Assembly (NCBI RefSeq): GCF_932294415.1
Contig: NC_065536.1
Location: 12,079,974 to 12,143,973, forward strand
DNA length: 64,000 nucleotides
Source of the DNA: Quercus robur
Taxonomy: Eukaryota > Streptophyta > Magnoliopsida > Fagales > Fagaceae
Direction of reading: 5' to 3'
The notes beneath the pieces were generated by a model. The model did no database searches, was not told where the DNA came from, and saw only the letters and a list, made by a program, of their open reading frames with translations. Shown in pieces: positions 34,930-46,290 of this stretch. Within the stretch, counting starts at the first letter, position 1. Each line of letters starts with the position of its first letter. The position numbers and the translations under genes are program-made.

Positions 34930-35567
34930 TGTAGGGTCACATTTTTCAGGCTAAGCCCAAAATGAATGGGACCTTAGACCTTAAGCCCTAAACAATGAAT
35001 TTGTAAAGAATGGGCCAAAGAGCTAAATTTTAGCATATGAACAACAGTCATCACGGTGCTCTTTACGATCAGATTGAGGTGGACCGAACTCATCAGAGAG
35101 GGTTAGTCCTCGCCACGGTCTGGGGAGCCTTTTTTGATGCCTCTGGTGTGTTGGGGGGTCTCCGCCCCGCCTTCTCTATCTCTCTTTACTCCCTTTTTAT
35201 AGTAGTTTCCTTCCTCCTGAATGGGGCTCCTAGAGTAGGTACTTGTCCCATCAGCCCTTCCCTCTAGTTGTTGGGAATGGTTGTAAGGACAGAGAAGTAT
35301 GGCCGTGTCAGGCGCATGGCACTGAATGCGATAATGGTAGCCTTTCCTTTAAACACTTTCGTTGTCCTTTCCTGCTTTAGTACTCTTCCCGCTCCGTGGG
35401 ATGATAGAGAGTGTCACTGTTGGTGGCAGGTTACTTCTCCCATCCTCGATTACAATGTGCCGAGGAGGTCCCTCCCCATGGCCAAAGAAGGGCTTTTTCC
35501 CTTGGGTTGGGCCTTTGGCCCAATATAAACATTGGCATGGGCCTACTGGTCTTTTACTCCCCACACA
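34930..35567 (-). repeat. 5' LTR of the Gypsy-like element
   Basis: 638 bp partner of 31610-32245, ending 'CTTTTACTCCCCACACA' before the AACAT flank. The last few bases are ambiguous by 2 bp because of a CA repeat. Confidence 0.9.
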
Positions 35568-35774
35568 AACATATTGGCAAAAGAGATTATAAAATTGGGC
35601 AGTGAGAAATGGAAGGTAACGAGCAAAGTGTGGGTGGAATTGCTGTCATATGCTACAAGTCGTAGCAGAGGAAATGGCCATGTCCAACAACTAAGTAGTG
35701 GTGGTGAGCTTCTTACTGTTGTTTGGTTATTGATGGCCCATTTTGGCTTGAGAGTCTTGGGTTGAGACCCGTTT

Positions 35775-37740
35775 CGGCACAAAGTTGATTGTTGGTAAAT
35801 GACTCAATAAATATATCCAGCTTATGTACTTCTTTTCCCCCTAGTAGTAAAATAAAGGATCCAGCTTATATACTTTTTTTTCCCCTAAGCAAAATAAAAA
35901 ATAAGGAAAGAGGGGCTGTGATGTCTTAATAATATGACAAAATTTTCTTAATATTTCTTCTTACATAATTGATTGATTTTTAGATATGATTATTTTGGAA
36001 CAATTCTTTGGCAAAAGTCACTTTAATAGGTATTGTTAATAAGTATGTAGCAATACATGCGTCTGATCAAGAATTTACTATTTCATTATAATCTAGTATG
36101 CAATTTGGATTTTCTTTTCCCTATTAATTGTAACACTTCTTATAAAACGTTATTTCTTAAAAATAAATCTTAACTATCAAAATTAAAACAAAGTAAAGCT
36201 AGAATATGATTTATCAAATAATAAAAACTTATTGTCTTATTTATGACCAATTCATGACCCAGGGGAGTAAGTTTAGGTGCAAGGGAGAAAATGAATTGTT
36301 TAATGATGATAGGTTATCAATAAATGATTTTAGAGTAAGAAAAAGTATATGCTGTTTAATGGTCACTAGTTATAACTTATAAGAGTTATTTTTCTAATTA
36401 CTTTTCTTTTCTCTGTTTGAAACATAAGGTCAAGGTTGTGTAAGTTTTCTATTCCAAGACTTCATTTGAAGCCTCTTAATTGTGGAATAATTCTAGTACC
36501 ACAACTAATTCCACAACTTTGCCACAATTTGGTCACATGGTGACCCATGAGTGATGGAATCATGGACCCACATAGACCCATCATTTTATTTCCACCATTT
36601 ACAACTCATCACATAAGCAAGTTGTGGCTAAAGTTGTGAAAATTGTTATGGTATTAGATTATTCCTTAATTGTGTATTACCCTTTCCCAAAGAGTCATTT
36701 GAGTCATAGGGTCTGTTTGGATAGAACTTATTTTGCTGAAAACTGAAAACACTGTAGCAAAATAATTTTTAAATGTGTGAATAGTACTGTGGGACCCATT
36801 TTTAATGAAAAAGTTGATAAAAAGTTAAGTTTGTGGGACCCGTGAACAGTGCACAAGTGCACTGTTCACAGGAGACGGGTCAACTGTTGCGGCTGAAAAA
36901 AAAAAAAAAAAAAAAAATAAGAAGAAGAAGAAGAGTGAAAACGCAGACGCAGCAAAGTTAAGTGCTATCCAAACGAGCACATAATGTAGAAAATCCTTCT
37001 AAATGATTTTTTTTTTTTTTTTTTTTTTTAAAGAAACCTTCTAAATGATTTTGAAGCAACCTAGCGGACAACATAAATCTATGACTATAATTGAAATAAG
37101 GTTCACTTGCACACTCGCTTCTAATGAAAATTCCTTCTCCATATGAAGAGAATACGATCCTTGTACTAAGACACAACTCTGTAGCATAAATTCTAAACTA
37201 GTTGGAGAAAAGTGCATAGCTTAGCAATTAAAACCAGCACCAACCTTAATTACATAGTCATTTTCAATGTTCCTTAAGCCGCTGCTCCACCATTAATATG
37301 TGGCTGATATGAGCAACAGTCTTAATTCATGAACAAAAACATTCTTCTAAATGTGCACCATATCTTTGATTTTAAAACTGAACATGTTCCACAAACAGAC
37401 TAAAATTACTTATAAATGGATCTAAAAAGGTAGAGAGTATTCCCTCAAACGAGAAATAATTTCAAGTTTTAAACTTATCAAAATTAGAATAGACTTGACT
37501 GAACTCAACAGTCTTAAAATATATTTATTTGGAGCAATCTACAGAGATATATTTTGCCATTCAGCTATATCTAGAAACATTTATCTGCAAAGTCACTAAA
37601 CAGCAACCTGAACCACATTTTTCCTAGAGCTTCTCTTATCTATGTTAAGCCCTCAACTAAAACTAGATTAGTCCATACAGATAAATTCATTGGTCTTCAA
37701 AATCAGTAGGTATATATGTTCACCAACAATTGAAGACTTC
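35775..37740. other. Spacer between the DUF594 pseudogene and the alpha-crystallin gene
   Basis: No gene. Most of it is the counterpart of 13650-13720, 15540-15838 and 17592-19700 in the left block. It contains the MITE at 36709-36980 and a poly-T run at 37010-37029. The 3' UTR of the minus-strand alpha-crystallin gene must start in its right part, next to 37744. Confidence 0.6.
36709..36980. mobile_element. MITE with CTGTTTGGATAG ends
   Basis: 272 bp, left end 'GGGTCTGTTTGGATAG', right end 'CTATCCAAACGAGCAC', with ATA on each side (36706-36708 and 36981-36983). The left block has the uninterrupted site near 18037 ('AAGTTATAATGTAG'), so this is a clean insertion with a 3 bp duplication. The interior has a short hairpin 'GTGCACAAGTGCAC' and an A-run followed by GAA repeats. 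Confidence 0.85.
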
Positions 37741-37744
37741 TTAG

Positions 37745-39804
37745 TCACCTTTTCTTCACAATACCTTCCAAAATCCCATCAATTCCGAAAGAACCAGAAA
37801 ATTGTTGGTTGTCAACTGGACCAGGCAGCTGGAATGAGATAGAGAAGTGCCCTGGTGGGCATAGATTCTGTGATTGCATCTGAAAAATTTGGGAGTTCTT
37901 GCACACTATTTTTTCACCAGTTGTTGTTACTCCCTTTATAACTATCTTTCCATCAGGTTCAACCTCACAACTGAAATCCTCTGCAGTCAGAAATGATGAC
38001 CAGACTCAATAACCACAGAAAGATGAATATTAGAAGCTAGCAGTGGGAATGAGATAATCCGATCATGATTTTCCAAGCATATGAAACTCAAATGTTCAGA
38101 ACAAGTAAATTAGATAATTCATGAAAGTCTAAAGTGAAGGATTATAGACAGAAATGAATTAATGTACAGAGATCAGACGTAAGAACAATTCTAATTTGTG
38201 GCGAGTCCAAACCAAACCAATGTCAAGAGGTATGCAGTTATGCCAGCAAGCTAATGACTATATCACACAATCAATACTGGCATTCCTCATCTATATAAAA
38301 CAACGCATAAAAGGCCAAACAATCAACTAAAGTTCATACAACATTATTTAAAAATAAAAATTGCCTTAACAACATTTTATTAGCAAGAATTTCAAAATTC
38401 AGTACTTGAACATAGTTTACTGGTTGAATGAAACTTACTCTCATCCCTTGTTACGCCCGGAAGGGAGACACGAAAAAAGTAAGAATCATCAGATTCACCA
38501 ATGTCCATTGGTCCTACAACTGGTCCTATCTTTCCCATAGCTGCACTCCCAGTCAGTGCAACCCCAACTTTAGTGGCAGCTACAGCATTGTTCCACTCTT
38601 CTCGAGTTGAAAGAGAAGGGAGAAATATCATAGCTGGCCCAACTTTTTCCACAGTCTCACTATTCTTTTTGGCTGGTGATGAAGCAGTATAGCTGTGTGG
38701 TGTAGGTGGACCAATGTATGGCACACTATTGAGAGGTGCCACATGAAGAACAGTTTGCCTAGGATTTAAAGGGTCTGGCTCAATATTGTCACTTCTAGAT
38801 CTCCCACCCCTGCAAGAAGATCTAAAGTCCATCAGGGATTGCAAATATGGTGTAATATGATCCCTTTAAAATTGTAGCATGATTTAAGAATGCATTAATA
38901 ATTTCAAATTTTGTGTTAAAAAAATTTTGGTGTTCCAGAAACAATGATGTTCACATCACATGAATTGTCTAGATAAACCTAAGTTCTGAAAATAATTAAC
39001 GTAGGAATTGCATTTTAGAATAAGTGAATAACTATATTTATCAGTATTCGTTATCCCTACCTGAATTGTGTCAATAATAATCCCTGATTTGTTCAAGTTG
39101 GAATCATTATCTTTTAAGAAATAAGCTTGTGCAATAAGTGATGCATCACACAATAGGAAAATAGAGAGAAAAGAGGAACAAAAAAGGCAATAGAACAAAC
39201 CCTAGGCATCACCATTCACCACCTAAGGGGGTTTGGCATCACCAACTAAGGGGATTTGGCATCACCACCAAACAAAGGGGACAAAGGAGAAGACATTCTC
39301 AACTCATCATAATTAATTCTTATTCAAATTCAATTGTCTTTCACGATTACATGAGTACCAGTTAAATAGTTTTTAGGGATTATCCTAATATGGAAAACAT
39401 CTAATCAAATCCCTAAAAACCGTCAACATTAACAACCAAATTAAAATTCAAAAACAAAATTAATTGCAAATTAAAACATAAAATCTTGGTTCCCTGCATC
39501 AATAAGTTAACCACCAGCATCATCTGTGACTCTTTAGTTTGCAACACACAAAATAATTCTTATATCACGTCAACCAATTTAACCTTGGCATAAACACCAA
39601 AGACTGAAATTAAACAATTCAAAAAATTTAGTTCATACCATGATATGTTTGCGATATGATTGACAGTTTACATAAATATAAAAGTCTTAGTCTTTTCTCA
39701 AAAAACAGATATCAAATAAATTTTGCACAAAATTGCATCCCAATGTCAGCAGGTTAATAATGTCCCTTCGATTATTAAAAAAAAAAAAAAAAAAAAACTC
39801 TCAG

Positions 39805-39842
<38 letters not shown>

Positions 39843-42800
39843 AGAAATCAGACTGGAAACCCAGCCTGGACTTTTATTGAACTAATAAAAACCTTAAGAA
39901 ACATCAGCAAGAGACAAGCGAATAATGTCCCTCAGAATGTCTTCTAACCACAATTGAAAATCTAAACCAACATTGACTTTTTTTGCCAAAGCATCAGCAA
40001 CTTTGTTACAAATACGTTTAACATGACAAAAATCAGAGAACCTCATCTGGGCTGTTTGATGAAGAATATCGTCAACAATATGCCCATACATGGATTGGTC
40101 TGCTGTATCAGCTTTGATAGCTTGGATCACTACCTCCGAATCACCTTCAAAGATCACCTCGTGGAGGCTTAATTCAGATAATGTTGATCACTACCAGCCT
40201 ATTTAACTGAAGTCCTAGTTTAACTATCTGCAAGTAATATGGATAATGTTTTCCTTTCTTGATTAATAGAAGATATCACCTTATATTAGTTGAACAAGGC
40301 TATCCATATAAAGGGAGAGGTCTTAGTTCCATCCTTAAGATGGCCCCCACTGCATACACTACTGTCACCAACTCACCATGCCAAAAACAAAAAACCCTTA
40401 TATAAATAATACAATAATGGAGGAAAAAGATCAAGAAATTGGCTGTAACATATTCAGACAAACAGAAGAAAATATGAATCATAGAAAAATGTTAAACAGT
40501 TTAGTGTAGCAGCTCACAGTGGAAGGTAACTTTGGAACGGAACAATTGGTGCTGGCAGTTTACTAAAAATGTTTCCACTATAATATGACTAACTAATTGT
40601 ATATATTCATACTGATCCTTGTCCTGATTCAATGAAGTTGGAATTTTAATTAGGATTTTTTTTTTTTTTTTAAATTGATAATTACACCAGCATCCAGTGG
40701 ATTTTAAACCCACAACCTCACCCTCCACGTTGCTCTTACATGGCGAGGAGATTCCATTTAAGTTATAACTCATGGGCACCACAACTTTGCTATTTTTATA
40801 GTCTTAGATCCCCTACATAAGTTAATGGTGCTGTGCCAAATCTTTGGTTACATGGTGAATTCTGTTTAGTCATCATTTCTCCATACAGAACAGAATGTTC
40901 TCCTTTTAATGTAAATCACATACCATATCTGCAAATCAAGAACACTGATTTCCTCCATTTCCAAATATATGATTTCTACTAATCACATTGTTGAAACATC
41001 ACATTTTTTTCTGAATCCCAAAAAAAAGCACTTTTTTTTTCTTTTGATAAGTTACACATACCTAGTAGGTCTTCATGCCACAGCCTCACCCTGCCCCACA
41101 TTCTTAAAGTCACTTTCCACAACTAAAGATAATTCTTACAATATATGTGCCTAGGACAAAAACTAAAGAATGAAAAACAATTGCCTGGAGTAATGCACTT
41201 AATTTATAAACAGTGAGATTCTTTAATATCTCCGACAAAATCTATCTCATTCAACGATGCACCAATAGAAAATCTTAAAATGAGAACTATTTATGGACAG
41301 AAACCTAAAAGACCTACAAATAAACCAAAAAACTACCCAGGTGATATTGCGACAAGATAAATCATCCAACTGAAGTTGTACTGCATTACAAAATCAATCT
41401 ATTTTGTAAAGGATGTTCCTTATCAACCTTCACACACACAGAGATACTCAGTTTACTACTCATGCAGACCACGCAACAAGAAATATCATTTGACAATATC
41501 ACATATCATACAAACACTTCAAGAGGATGGTTTCCCACCGAAACCTAAAACACCTTCTGGTCATATCAGGAAGGCTGTTTTTCTGCCAAATTGTAGACCT
41601 GATTCAATCACATTATCCTAATGAATTCGCAGTCTTCATCTTCATCTCTATCTTCTTCTTGGATATTGAGAACCCAATTCAATCACATTTCCCATTGCAG
41701 GTGATATATGCTTTCCTTGGGCAAATTATGTCCAAGTATATTTAACATCGACTAGAGGTTTTCTAGGGCTAAAACCTATAAGCTTGACTTTAAAACAATT
41801 CATGTTATCAAGAGGCAATTTTCTGATCACTTCAACTTACTATTTCCTTTCCAAATTACTCATGCGTCATTTATTTGTTTTCCACAAATTCACCCTTCTG
41901 ATCAAATGATAAATTTTTTTCCTAAAACAGAAGTGCCAATTTATGTAATGAATATTTAGGAGAGTGTTCACATTAGTGACAGATAATCATATTGAAGCCA
42001 GAAGTGTATAGACAGTAATTGCCTATGATCCATGTCTGGAAGTCAAAGTTGTTGATATGTGTGTGAGGAGTGTGTCCTTGCACGGATGAATGACCAGGTA
42101 GGTGCAAGAACCTCCACTTTCTTGTACATGTCTTTGCTGCCCGCATGTGAACACATGCTCCAGGTGGATCTTGAATCCACAACCTCCACCTCCAATTTGC
42201 TCTTACAAGGGAGGAGGTGCCATTTGGGATAGAGCACATTGGCATGCCTGTGAGCACATGCGCTATTCACAAAGGAAAGAACCTACATTCCACTCTCCCT
42301 AAACAGCTAAAATTATAGGAAAAAAAGGAAAATGTCAAATCATAAGATGATTCCCATTTTTATTAACTTTATAAGGAGAAGTACGACTTCAAAACTATAG
42401 TGCTGCAAATATACCTCCAAGGACATGATTCCTTCAATCCCTAAGATGGAGTTGGAGCCTTTCAACTTCTACCAAAAAGCAACTAGTGCTTTCTTCTTCA
42501 AGGTTTCACTTTGATCATGATGCAGCAATTTCCTTTAAATGCATATTTAACTTAGGAGGCTATGGAAGTGACTCACGTTTCCAAACAGGACCTCGTTTGG
42601 CACTTTTTAATTAGTTGCAAAAATCTTTTGTGGAAATACAAATATGGAGAACACCTGTTCCTACAATCTTATGCTTAAGTTAATTTTCTACAGAATAATT
42701 ATGAGTTTGTTCAACATCTTATCACTTAGTGATAGGGAAATCCCACACTGTATAGCCTTATGTTTTGTTGTCATTGACATGGCTTAAATGAAACAGAGCT

Positions 42801-44067
42801 GACTGCCCCGTGGAGGTTTTTTTTTTAAAAGCTTAATCAGACTTCCCTATTTGGTTCATATTTCTGAAGCAACTTTGTACAATCTATTATTTTCCAAACT
42901 AAAATGATGAAAATTTTACAACAGCAAAAGCAAATCTTTGTCGGTGCATTTGCTGACAAAAATGATAAACCGTTTTATGTTTCCAAAAACACAAACAATG
43001 AAAGTGTAAATTGGTTCTCAATAATTCCAAAAAAATAAAAAGCAGATCCTAATTGGCCTGTTTGGTCACAAAACTACCAATATAGGTTCCAAAACTGGGG
43101 GAGAAAATTTTAATGACGTGTCGTTCTTGATAATGCAAGAGAACATATTGATTGGTCCATTTGGTAACAAAAGTACAACCATTTAAGGCTTCCAATGATG
43201 GGAAACATATCTTTATCGGCCCATCCGGGTCAAAAATAAAAAATTTTCAATGTTTCCCCAAATAGAAGACTTCAAAAATACGCGGGAAACCCAATTAGTA
43301 AGTGTAAGACACCATCAAAAATTGTTTCCAAACTAATTTCCACATTACAGGCAATTTTCAGGACATTTAAAGATTGCATTTCTTTAGCAGGATTGTACCC
43401 TACTAACTACTGCATGAGACCCAAAAACAACAATCAAAAAAACAAAGTTCATTCCCATCTGTTACAAAACAATTCTTGAATAAAACTAATTTTCATTCAC
43501 ACTACCAAACAGGCCCTAACCCTCCCAAAATAAATCAGCCACTACTTGTACTATAATGGAAGAATCAGATTCAAAAATCAACCATTAAACTGAACAACTC
43601 TTTAGAGAAACAACACCAACTAATTCCTTTTTTCTTTTCTAATCATTTCATTTCCTTGCAAATTGCTCCATGTAATCAACAAGACCAACACTAATAACAA
43701 TTAACAATAATAAAAATGAGATCTTTGTAACATTAAGAAACTTTCTTCACAACCATTACACAGTAAATGGAGTCTAATTAAACAAAAAAAATTAACATCA
43801 AGCACTTACAATCATTACTCCAAAAGGAAAAAAAAAAAAAAAAAATACCCATTACTGTATCAACATCACAAAGCATGGCATTTACCAAGAAGACCCAAAA
43901 AAGACCAAATACCAAATTACACAAAGCAAAGTTGGGCATTCAAAAGGACATGCATTTATCTAAGTTTGTATATATGTATACAGATATGAATCTATGCATG
44001 CATGTATGATGAAGATGTTTACATATTTATGAATGTATTCACTAATTTACCTGATAGAGGAAGCCAT
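37745..44067 (-). CDS. Alpha-crystallin-domain (HSP20-like) protein, IDM2/IDM3 family, short form
   Basis: I join three minus-strand exons: 44067-44051, 38809-38439 and 37980-37745. All have GT..AG borders (CAG|GTAAAT, TTGCAG|GGG, GAGA|GTAAGT, CTGCAG|AG) and give a 207-residue protein with no stop. Exon 1 encodes only the first few residues (M-A-S-S-I). Conserved stretches are '[12 protein letters not shown]' (60-71), '[20 protein letters not shown]' (90-109), '[11 protein letters not shown]' (115-125) and '[16 protein letters not shown]' (169-184); the alpha-crystallin domain spans about 104-203. In Arabidopsis, IDM2 (ROS5) and IDM3 are nuclear HSP20-like partners of the histone acetyltransferase IDM1, promoting active DNA demethylation and preventing silencing; a similar role here is inferred. 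The N-terminal region of the paralogue at 56074 is missing. The exon 1 join rests on frame and splice-site fit and needs transcript support; exons 2 and 3 are secure. Confidence 0.85.
39842..40165 (-). pseudogene. LINE-type RNase H fragment with poly-A tail
   Basis: The minus-strand frame 40157-39894 encodes '[12 protein letters not shown]', 'YGHIVDDIL', '[18 protein letters not shown]' and '[10 protein letters not shown]'. This is the C-terminal half of the RNase H-like domain (RVT_3 type) found at the end of plant LINE polyproteins. The stop is followed by 'AATAAAAGTCC' and then an A-run on the minus strand (T-run at 39811-39841 on the plus strand), as expected of a 5'-truncated, retroposed LINE 3' end. 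It lies in intron 1 of the alpha-crystallin gene, in the same orientation. Confidence 0.75.
40657..40775 (-). repeat. SINE (tRNA-derived family A), diverged
   Basis: T-run on the left, then the complement of 'GGTTGTGGGTTTAAAATCCA' (box B region) and of 'AAGTTATAACTTAAATGGAA'-like box A. It has the same layout as the better-preserved copy at 61082-61196. Confidence 0.6.
42150..42245 (-). repeat. SINE (tRNA-derived family A), tail-less relic
   Basis: The minus strand carries 'GGAGGTTGTGGATTCAAGAT' (box B) and 'CAAATGGCACCTCCTCCCTT' (after box A), matching 61082-61196. The poly-A end is not preserved. Confidence 0.6.
43053..43516. mobile_element. PIF/Harbinger-like MITE
   Basis: 464 bp with inverted ends 'TTGGCCTGTTTGGT' and 'ACCAAACAGGCCC', flanked by TAA on both sides (43050-43052 and 43517-43519). 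The interior is AT-rich and non-coding. It lies inside intron 1 of the short alpha-crystallin gene. Confidence 0.75.
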
Positions 44068-44207
44068 AGTTGTAGCAGAGAACTGAGTTTTTTTTTTTTG
44101 GTGGGGAGTGGTTGCCGAGGCGAGTTTTTTGGGAGCTCTGTAAGATTTTGGACTGAGACAATCAAATGGGTATTGTTTTTTTTTCTTCCTTACTGTTTGA
44201 TCAAGGT

Positions 44208-44216
44208 CTTATATAG
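44208..44216 (-). promoter_or_regulatory. TATA box of the short alpha-crystallin gene
   Basis: The minus strand reads 'CTATATAAG' about 140 bp upstream of the proposed ATG at 44067. This would place transcription start near 44180. A (GT)n microsatellite lies just upstream at 44291-44318. Confidence 0.6.
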
Positions 44217-44285
44217 ATGGAGTAGACCTTGGGGGTGGAAGGAAATTATCGGGTGCTTCAGAAGTATCGTATACTCCTGGGGTTT

Positions 44286-44290
<5 letters not shown>

Positions 44291-44318
<28 letters not shown>
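44291..44318. repeat. (GT)n microsatellite
   Basis: Fourteen GT units, about 75 bp upstream of the TATA box of the minus-strand alpha-crystallin gene. Confidence 0.95.
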
Positions 44319-44322
<4 letters not shown>

Positions 44323-45682
44323 AGAGAGGAAAAAGTTGGAGAGATTAGATTAGGAGGAAAAAAACGAAGGACAAATTTCGATTTTAGTATTTAAGATTAT
44401 TTTTAAAAATATTTAAAAACTTTTCTTTAAATGATTGGTAATGTTAATTTAATTTTTAAAGTTTAAAAAAGAATGTAATCTTATCTTTTTTTTAATTAAT
44501 TATTAAAATCATACCAATTAATAATTATCTTATGTGATTTGTAAAAAACGTAAAACTTAGATAATGTACTTTAGGTTGTCTTCTTAAATTTTAGCTAGCT
44601 ATATGAATTATATAATTCAACAAACAATGTTAAATGGCGAATTTAGGGGGGGGGTGCGGTGGGGAAGAAGAAAAAAGAAATAACAACGTGAATGAAATCT
44701 TTTAAAGAGAGAAAATTTTAGAGAGAAGGAGTGTGTATTGTTGGTTAAGCCAAATTTCTTCTAAGGAAATCATGGTGACCATAGGCCATAGTTTGTTTGC
44801 ACACCGGATGGGTTGACCTAGCCCATTATATGATCAACATTGATTTGAGAACGAAAATCTGAATTATAGTTTTATTGAGGCCAAATTTCTTTCTTCTGAG
44901 ATTTAGTGAGAAAATGTCGGGGTTGGAGAGATACCCAACTGGACTTTTTTCACAGGCCAAAATATAAAATACTAAAAAGCAAACAAAAATTACTGAAATT
45001 TAAGCAAGAAACTCAAGGAATGGCATCTAAAATATTGTATATAAGTTTTACCCTTTTGAAAATACTTTCAATTCAATATAACCTTTTTTTTTAAATGTAT
45101 ATTATGCAACAAGTTCATGCATCTACCCTCTCACAGCATGTGAATTCCATTAGAAAAACAACATTAGGTGATTCCTGGACCCAATAGAAAACAATATGTG
45201 GCGAAAAAAGTTGTTGAACCATCTTCACAATAAACGTCACGATTGGAAATTCGAGGTTGCATGCAATTACAAAATGCCCTAACGGAAATGGGTGCAACTA
45301 ATGGGAATAAGGTCATCAAGTATCTTTATTCATAATCAGCGCAGACTATTAATATCATCAGGATGCTTGGTAGAAAGGATGGATGACCCCCAATTCAAAG
45401 GGGATTCTTAGAGCACATGAACTTAATACATGAAACAGATTGACATTCACATGAATTTACACTAGACCATTATATATGCATGTTTCCGAACATTTTGTCC
45501 ATGATTCCAACATCTTTGACATGCCCCATGATCAAATCATTTGTGTGGTTGCAATCTCAAAGGTCATGTGGGAATCCTACAAATACTATCGGGCTGATGA
45601 ATTTGAGAGGTATGAAAGACACGCCTAAAACACTTCTAGTTACAAGTAAGAAAAAATTTGTATTGCTAATTTAAGAAATCTA

Positions 45683-45916
45683 TTGATTTTGCTTGAAATG
45701 TTGGTACTTTTACTCTCTGATGCTGTGCGAGAGTTGAGTAATCCACCGGTGGCCATTTCTAATATTGCATATGGGATCTGTCATAAATTACAAGTTTTTC
45801 GGTCTATGCAAATGTTACATGTTAGGTGGGGAGGTAATAAACCAGTGCATATTTTAGCAAAATATGTCATTAGGATTGGTAGTTTTATAACTTGGGTAAA
45901 AGAGAATCCATCTTAA
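45683..45916 (+). pseudogene. LINE-type RNase H relic, copy A
   Basis: The 77-residue frame ends 'HVRWGGNKPVHILAKYVIRI' and 'FITWVKENPS', the terminal part of the RNase H-like domain of plant LINEs (typically 'HVRREGN..AH.LA'). After the stop comes 'TTTTTTCATCAAAAAA' at about 45971-45986, typical of LINE 3' ends. The upstream frame at 45480-45674 probably belongs to the same decayed element. Degraded and not expressed as a LINE. Confidence 0.65.
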
Positions 45917-46164
45917 GTTGGCTCTGACTTAAGATATATTGAATTTATTTCCATCTTAATCAAGTTACTTGTTTTTTCATCAAAAAAGGAGAAGTTTTAG
46001 CCAATACCACAATGATGCCTATCTTGAGCGGTACAGTATTTACTCATGCAAGTTCTCATGAGTTAGTGCAAAACATGTGGTCATTAATCTTGTGCATCAT
46101 CAATTAATATTATTATTAACTCTTTCTCTAAAAATTTGTTACACGTTGAGTGTTAATTTGAAAA

Positions 46165-46290
46165 TAAGAATGGAGGTTTAAGTCTTTTTTCTTATATTTT
46201 TATAATTTGATAGTTAGGGGAGAAGAGATTTAAACCATGAACATTTTTGTTTGAAACACCCAAAAATGTCAATTGAGCTACAAAACTATT
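46165..46290 (-). repeat. SINE-like repeat (family B) in duplication copy A
   Basis: Minus strand reads 'TTTGTAGCTCAATTGACATT' (box A) and 'GGTTTAAATCTCTTC' (box B), then an A-rich end. The same repeat is in copy B at about 50110-50240. Confidence 0.5.

Larger units (their letters stand above)
31610..35567 (-). mobile_element. Non-autonomous (Gypsy-like) LTR retrotransposon with internal 76 bp tandem repeats
   Basis: The 3958 bp element is bounded by LTRs of about 636-638 bp that start 'TGTAGGGTCAC' on the plus strand. Flanks are AAAAT (31605-31609) and AACAT (35568-35572), an imperfect 5 bp target duplication. Minus-strand orientation follows from the primer site: immediately inside the right LTR the minus strand reads 'TGGCGCTGTTTGTGGGG' (34927-34911), of the kind used by plant Gypsy elements. 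The 2.7 kb interior has no recognisable gag or pol, and about 850 bp of it is a tandem array. The left block reads straight through the insertion site ('AGCATGTTGGCAAAAG', about 13436), which serves as the empty site. Confidence 0.9.
29600..35770 (+). pseudogene. DUF4220-DUF594 pseudogene, copy 2, split by an LTR element
   Basis: Nearly the whole gene is present but broken. ORF 29600-29836 gives the start ('KLWEKWNIRSFVLLGLFLQF'). A frame change in the poly-T run near 29740 moves to ORF 29712-30713, with 'AYLLADWAASFAVGLVFDSE', 'VGGQDRITSFAVQDNEFW' (DUF4220) and several membrane segments. A one-base loss near 30705 moves to 30714-30929, further stops follow to about 31085, and DUF594 resumes ('EWVLENVDFINDFESSVLIS', 'CYNTDRLSDR', 'VKGTRCKSVLFDEN'). 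At 31609 it is cut by an LTR retrotransposon. The C-terminus follows at 35573-35770 ('ILAKEIIKLGSEKWKV', 'VWVELLSYATSRSRG', 'LSSGGELLTVVWLLMAHFGL'). Frameshifts outside the insertion show it was not disabled by the transposon alone. Confidence 0.9.
29796..38600. repeat. Right paralogous block (DUF594 gene + alpha-crystallin gene)
   Basis: Counterpart of 12160-20762, in the same order and orientation. It differs by the LTR retrotransposon (31610-35567) and MITE (36709-36980) that are absent from the left block. It lacks the left block's two PIF/Harbinger-like elements and solo LTR. Confidence 0.85.
38815..44045 (-). other. Intron 1 of the short alpha-crystallin gene, repeat-rich
   Basis: This is a 5.2 kb interval between exons 1 and 2 (intron proper about 38810-44050). 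It contains a LINE-type RNase H relic (39842-40165), three SINE-family A relics or candidates (40657-40775, about 41035-41105, 42150-42245) and a PIF/Harbinger-like MITE (43053-43516). Long A/T runs lie at 39777-39840 and 43830. I see no additional exon of the paralogue's N-terminal region. Confidence 0.6.

Noticed and set aside
44002-44394. 130-residue plus-strand frame
   Set aside because: It is antisense to exon 1 and promoter of the short alpha-crystallin gene and includes the (GT)n microsatellite; no domain.
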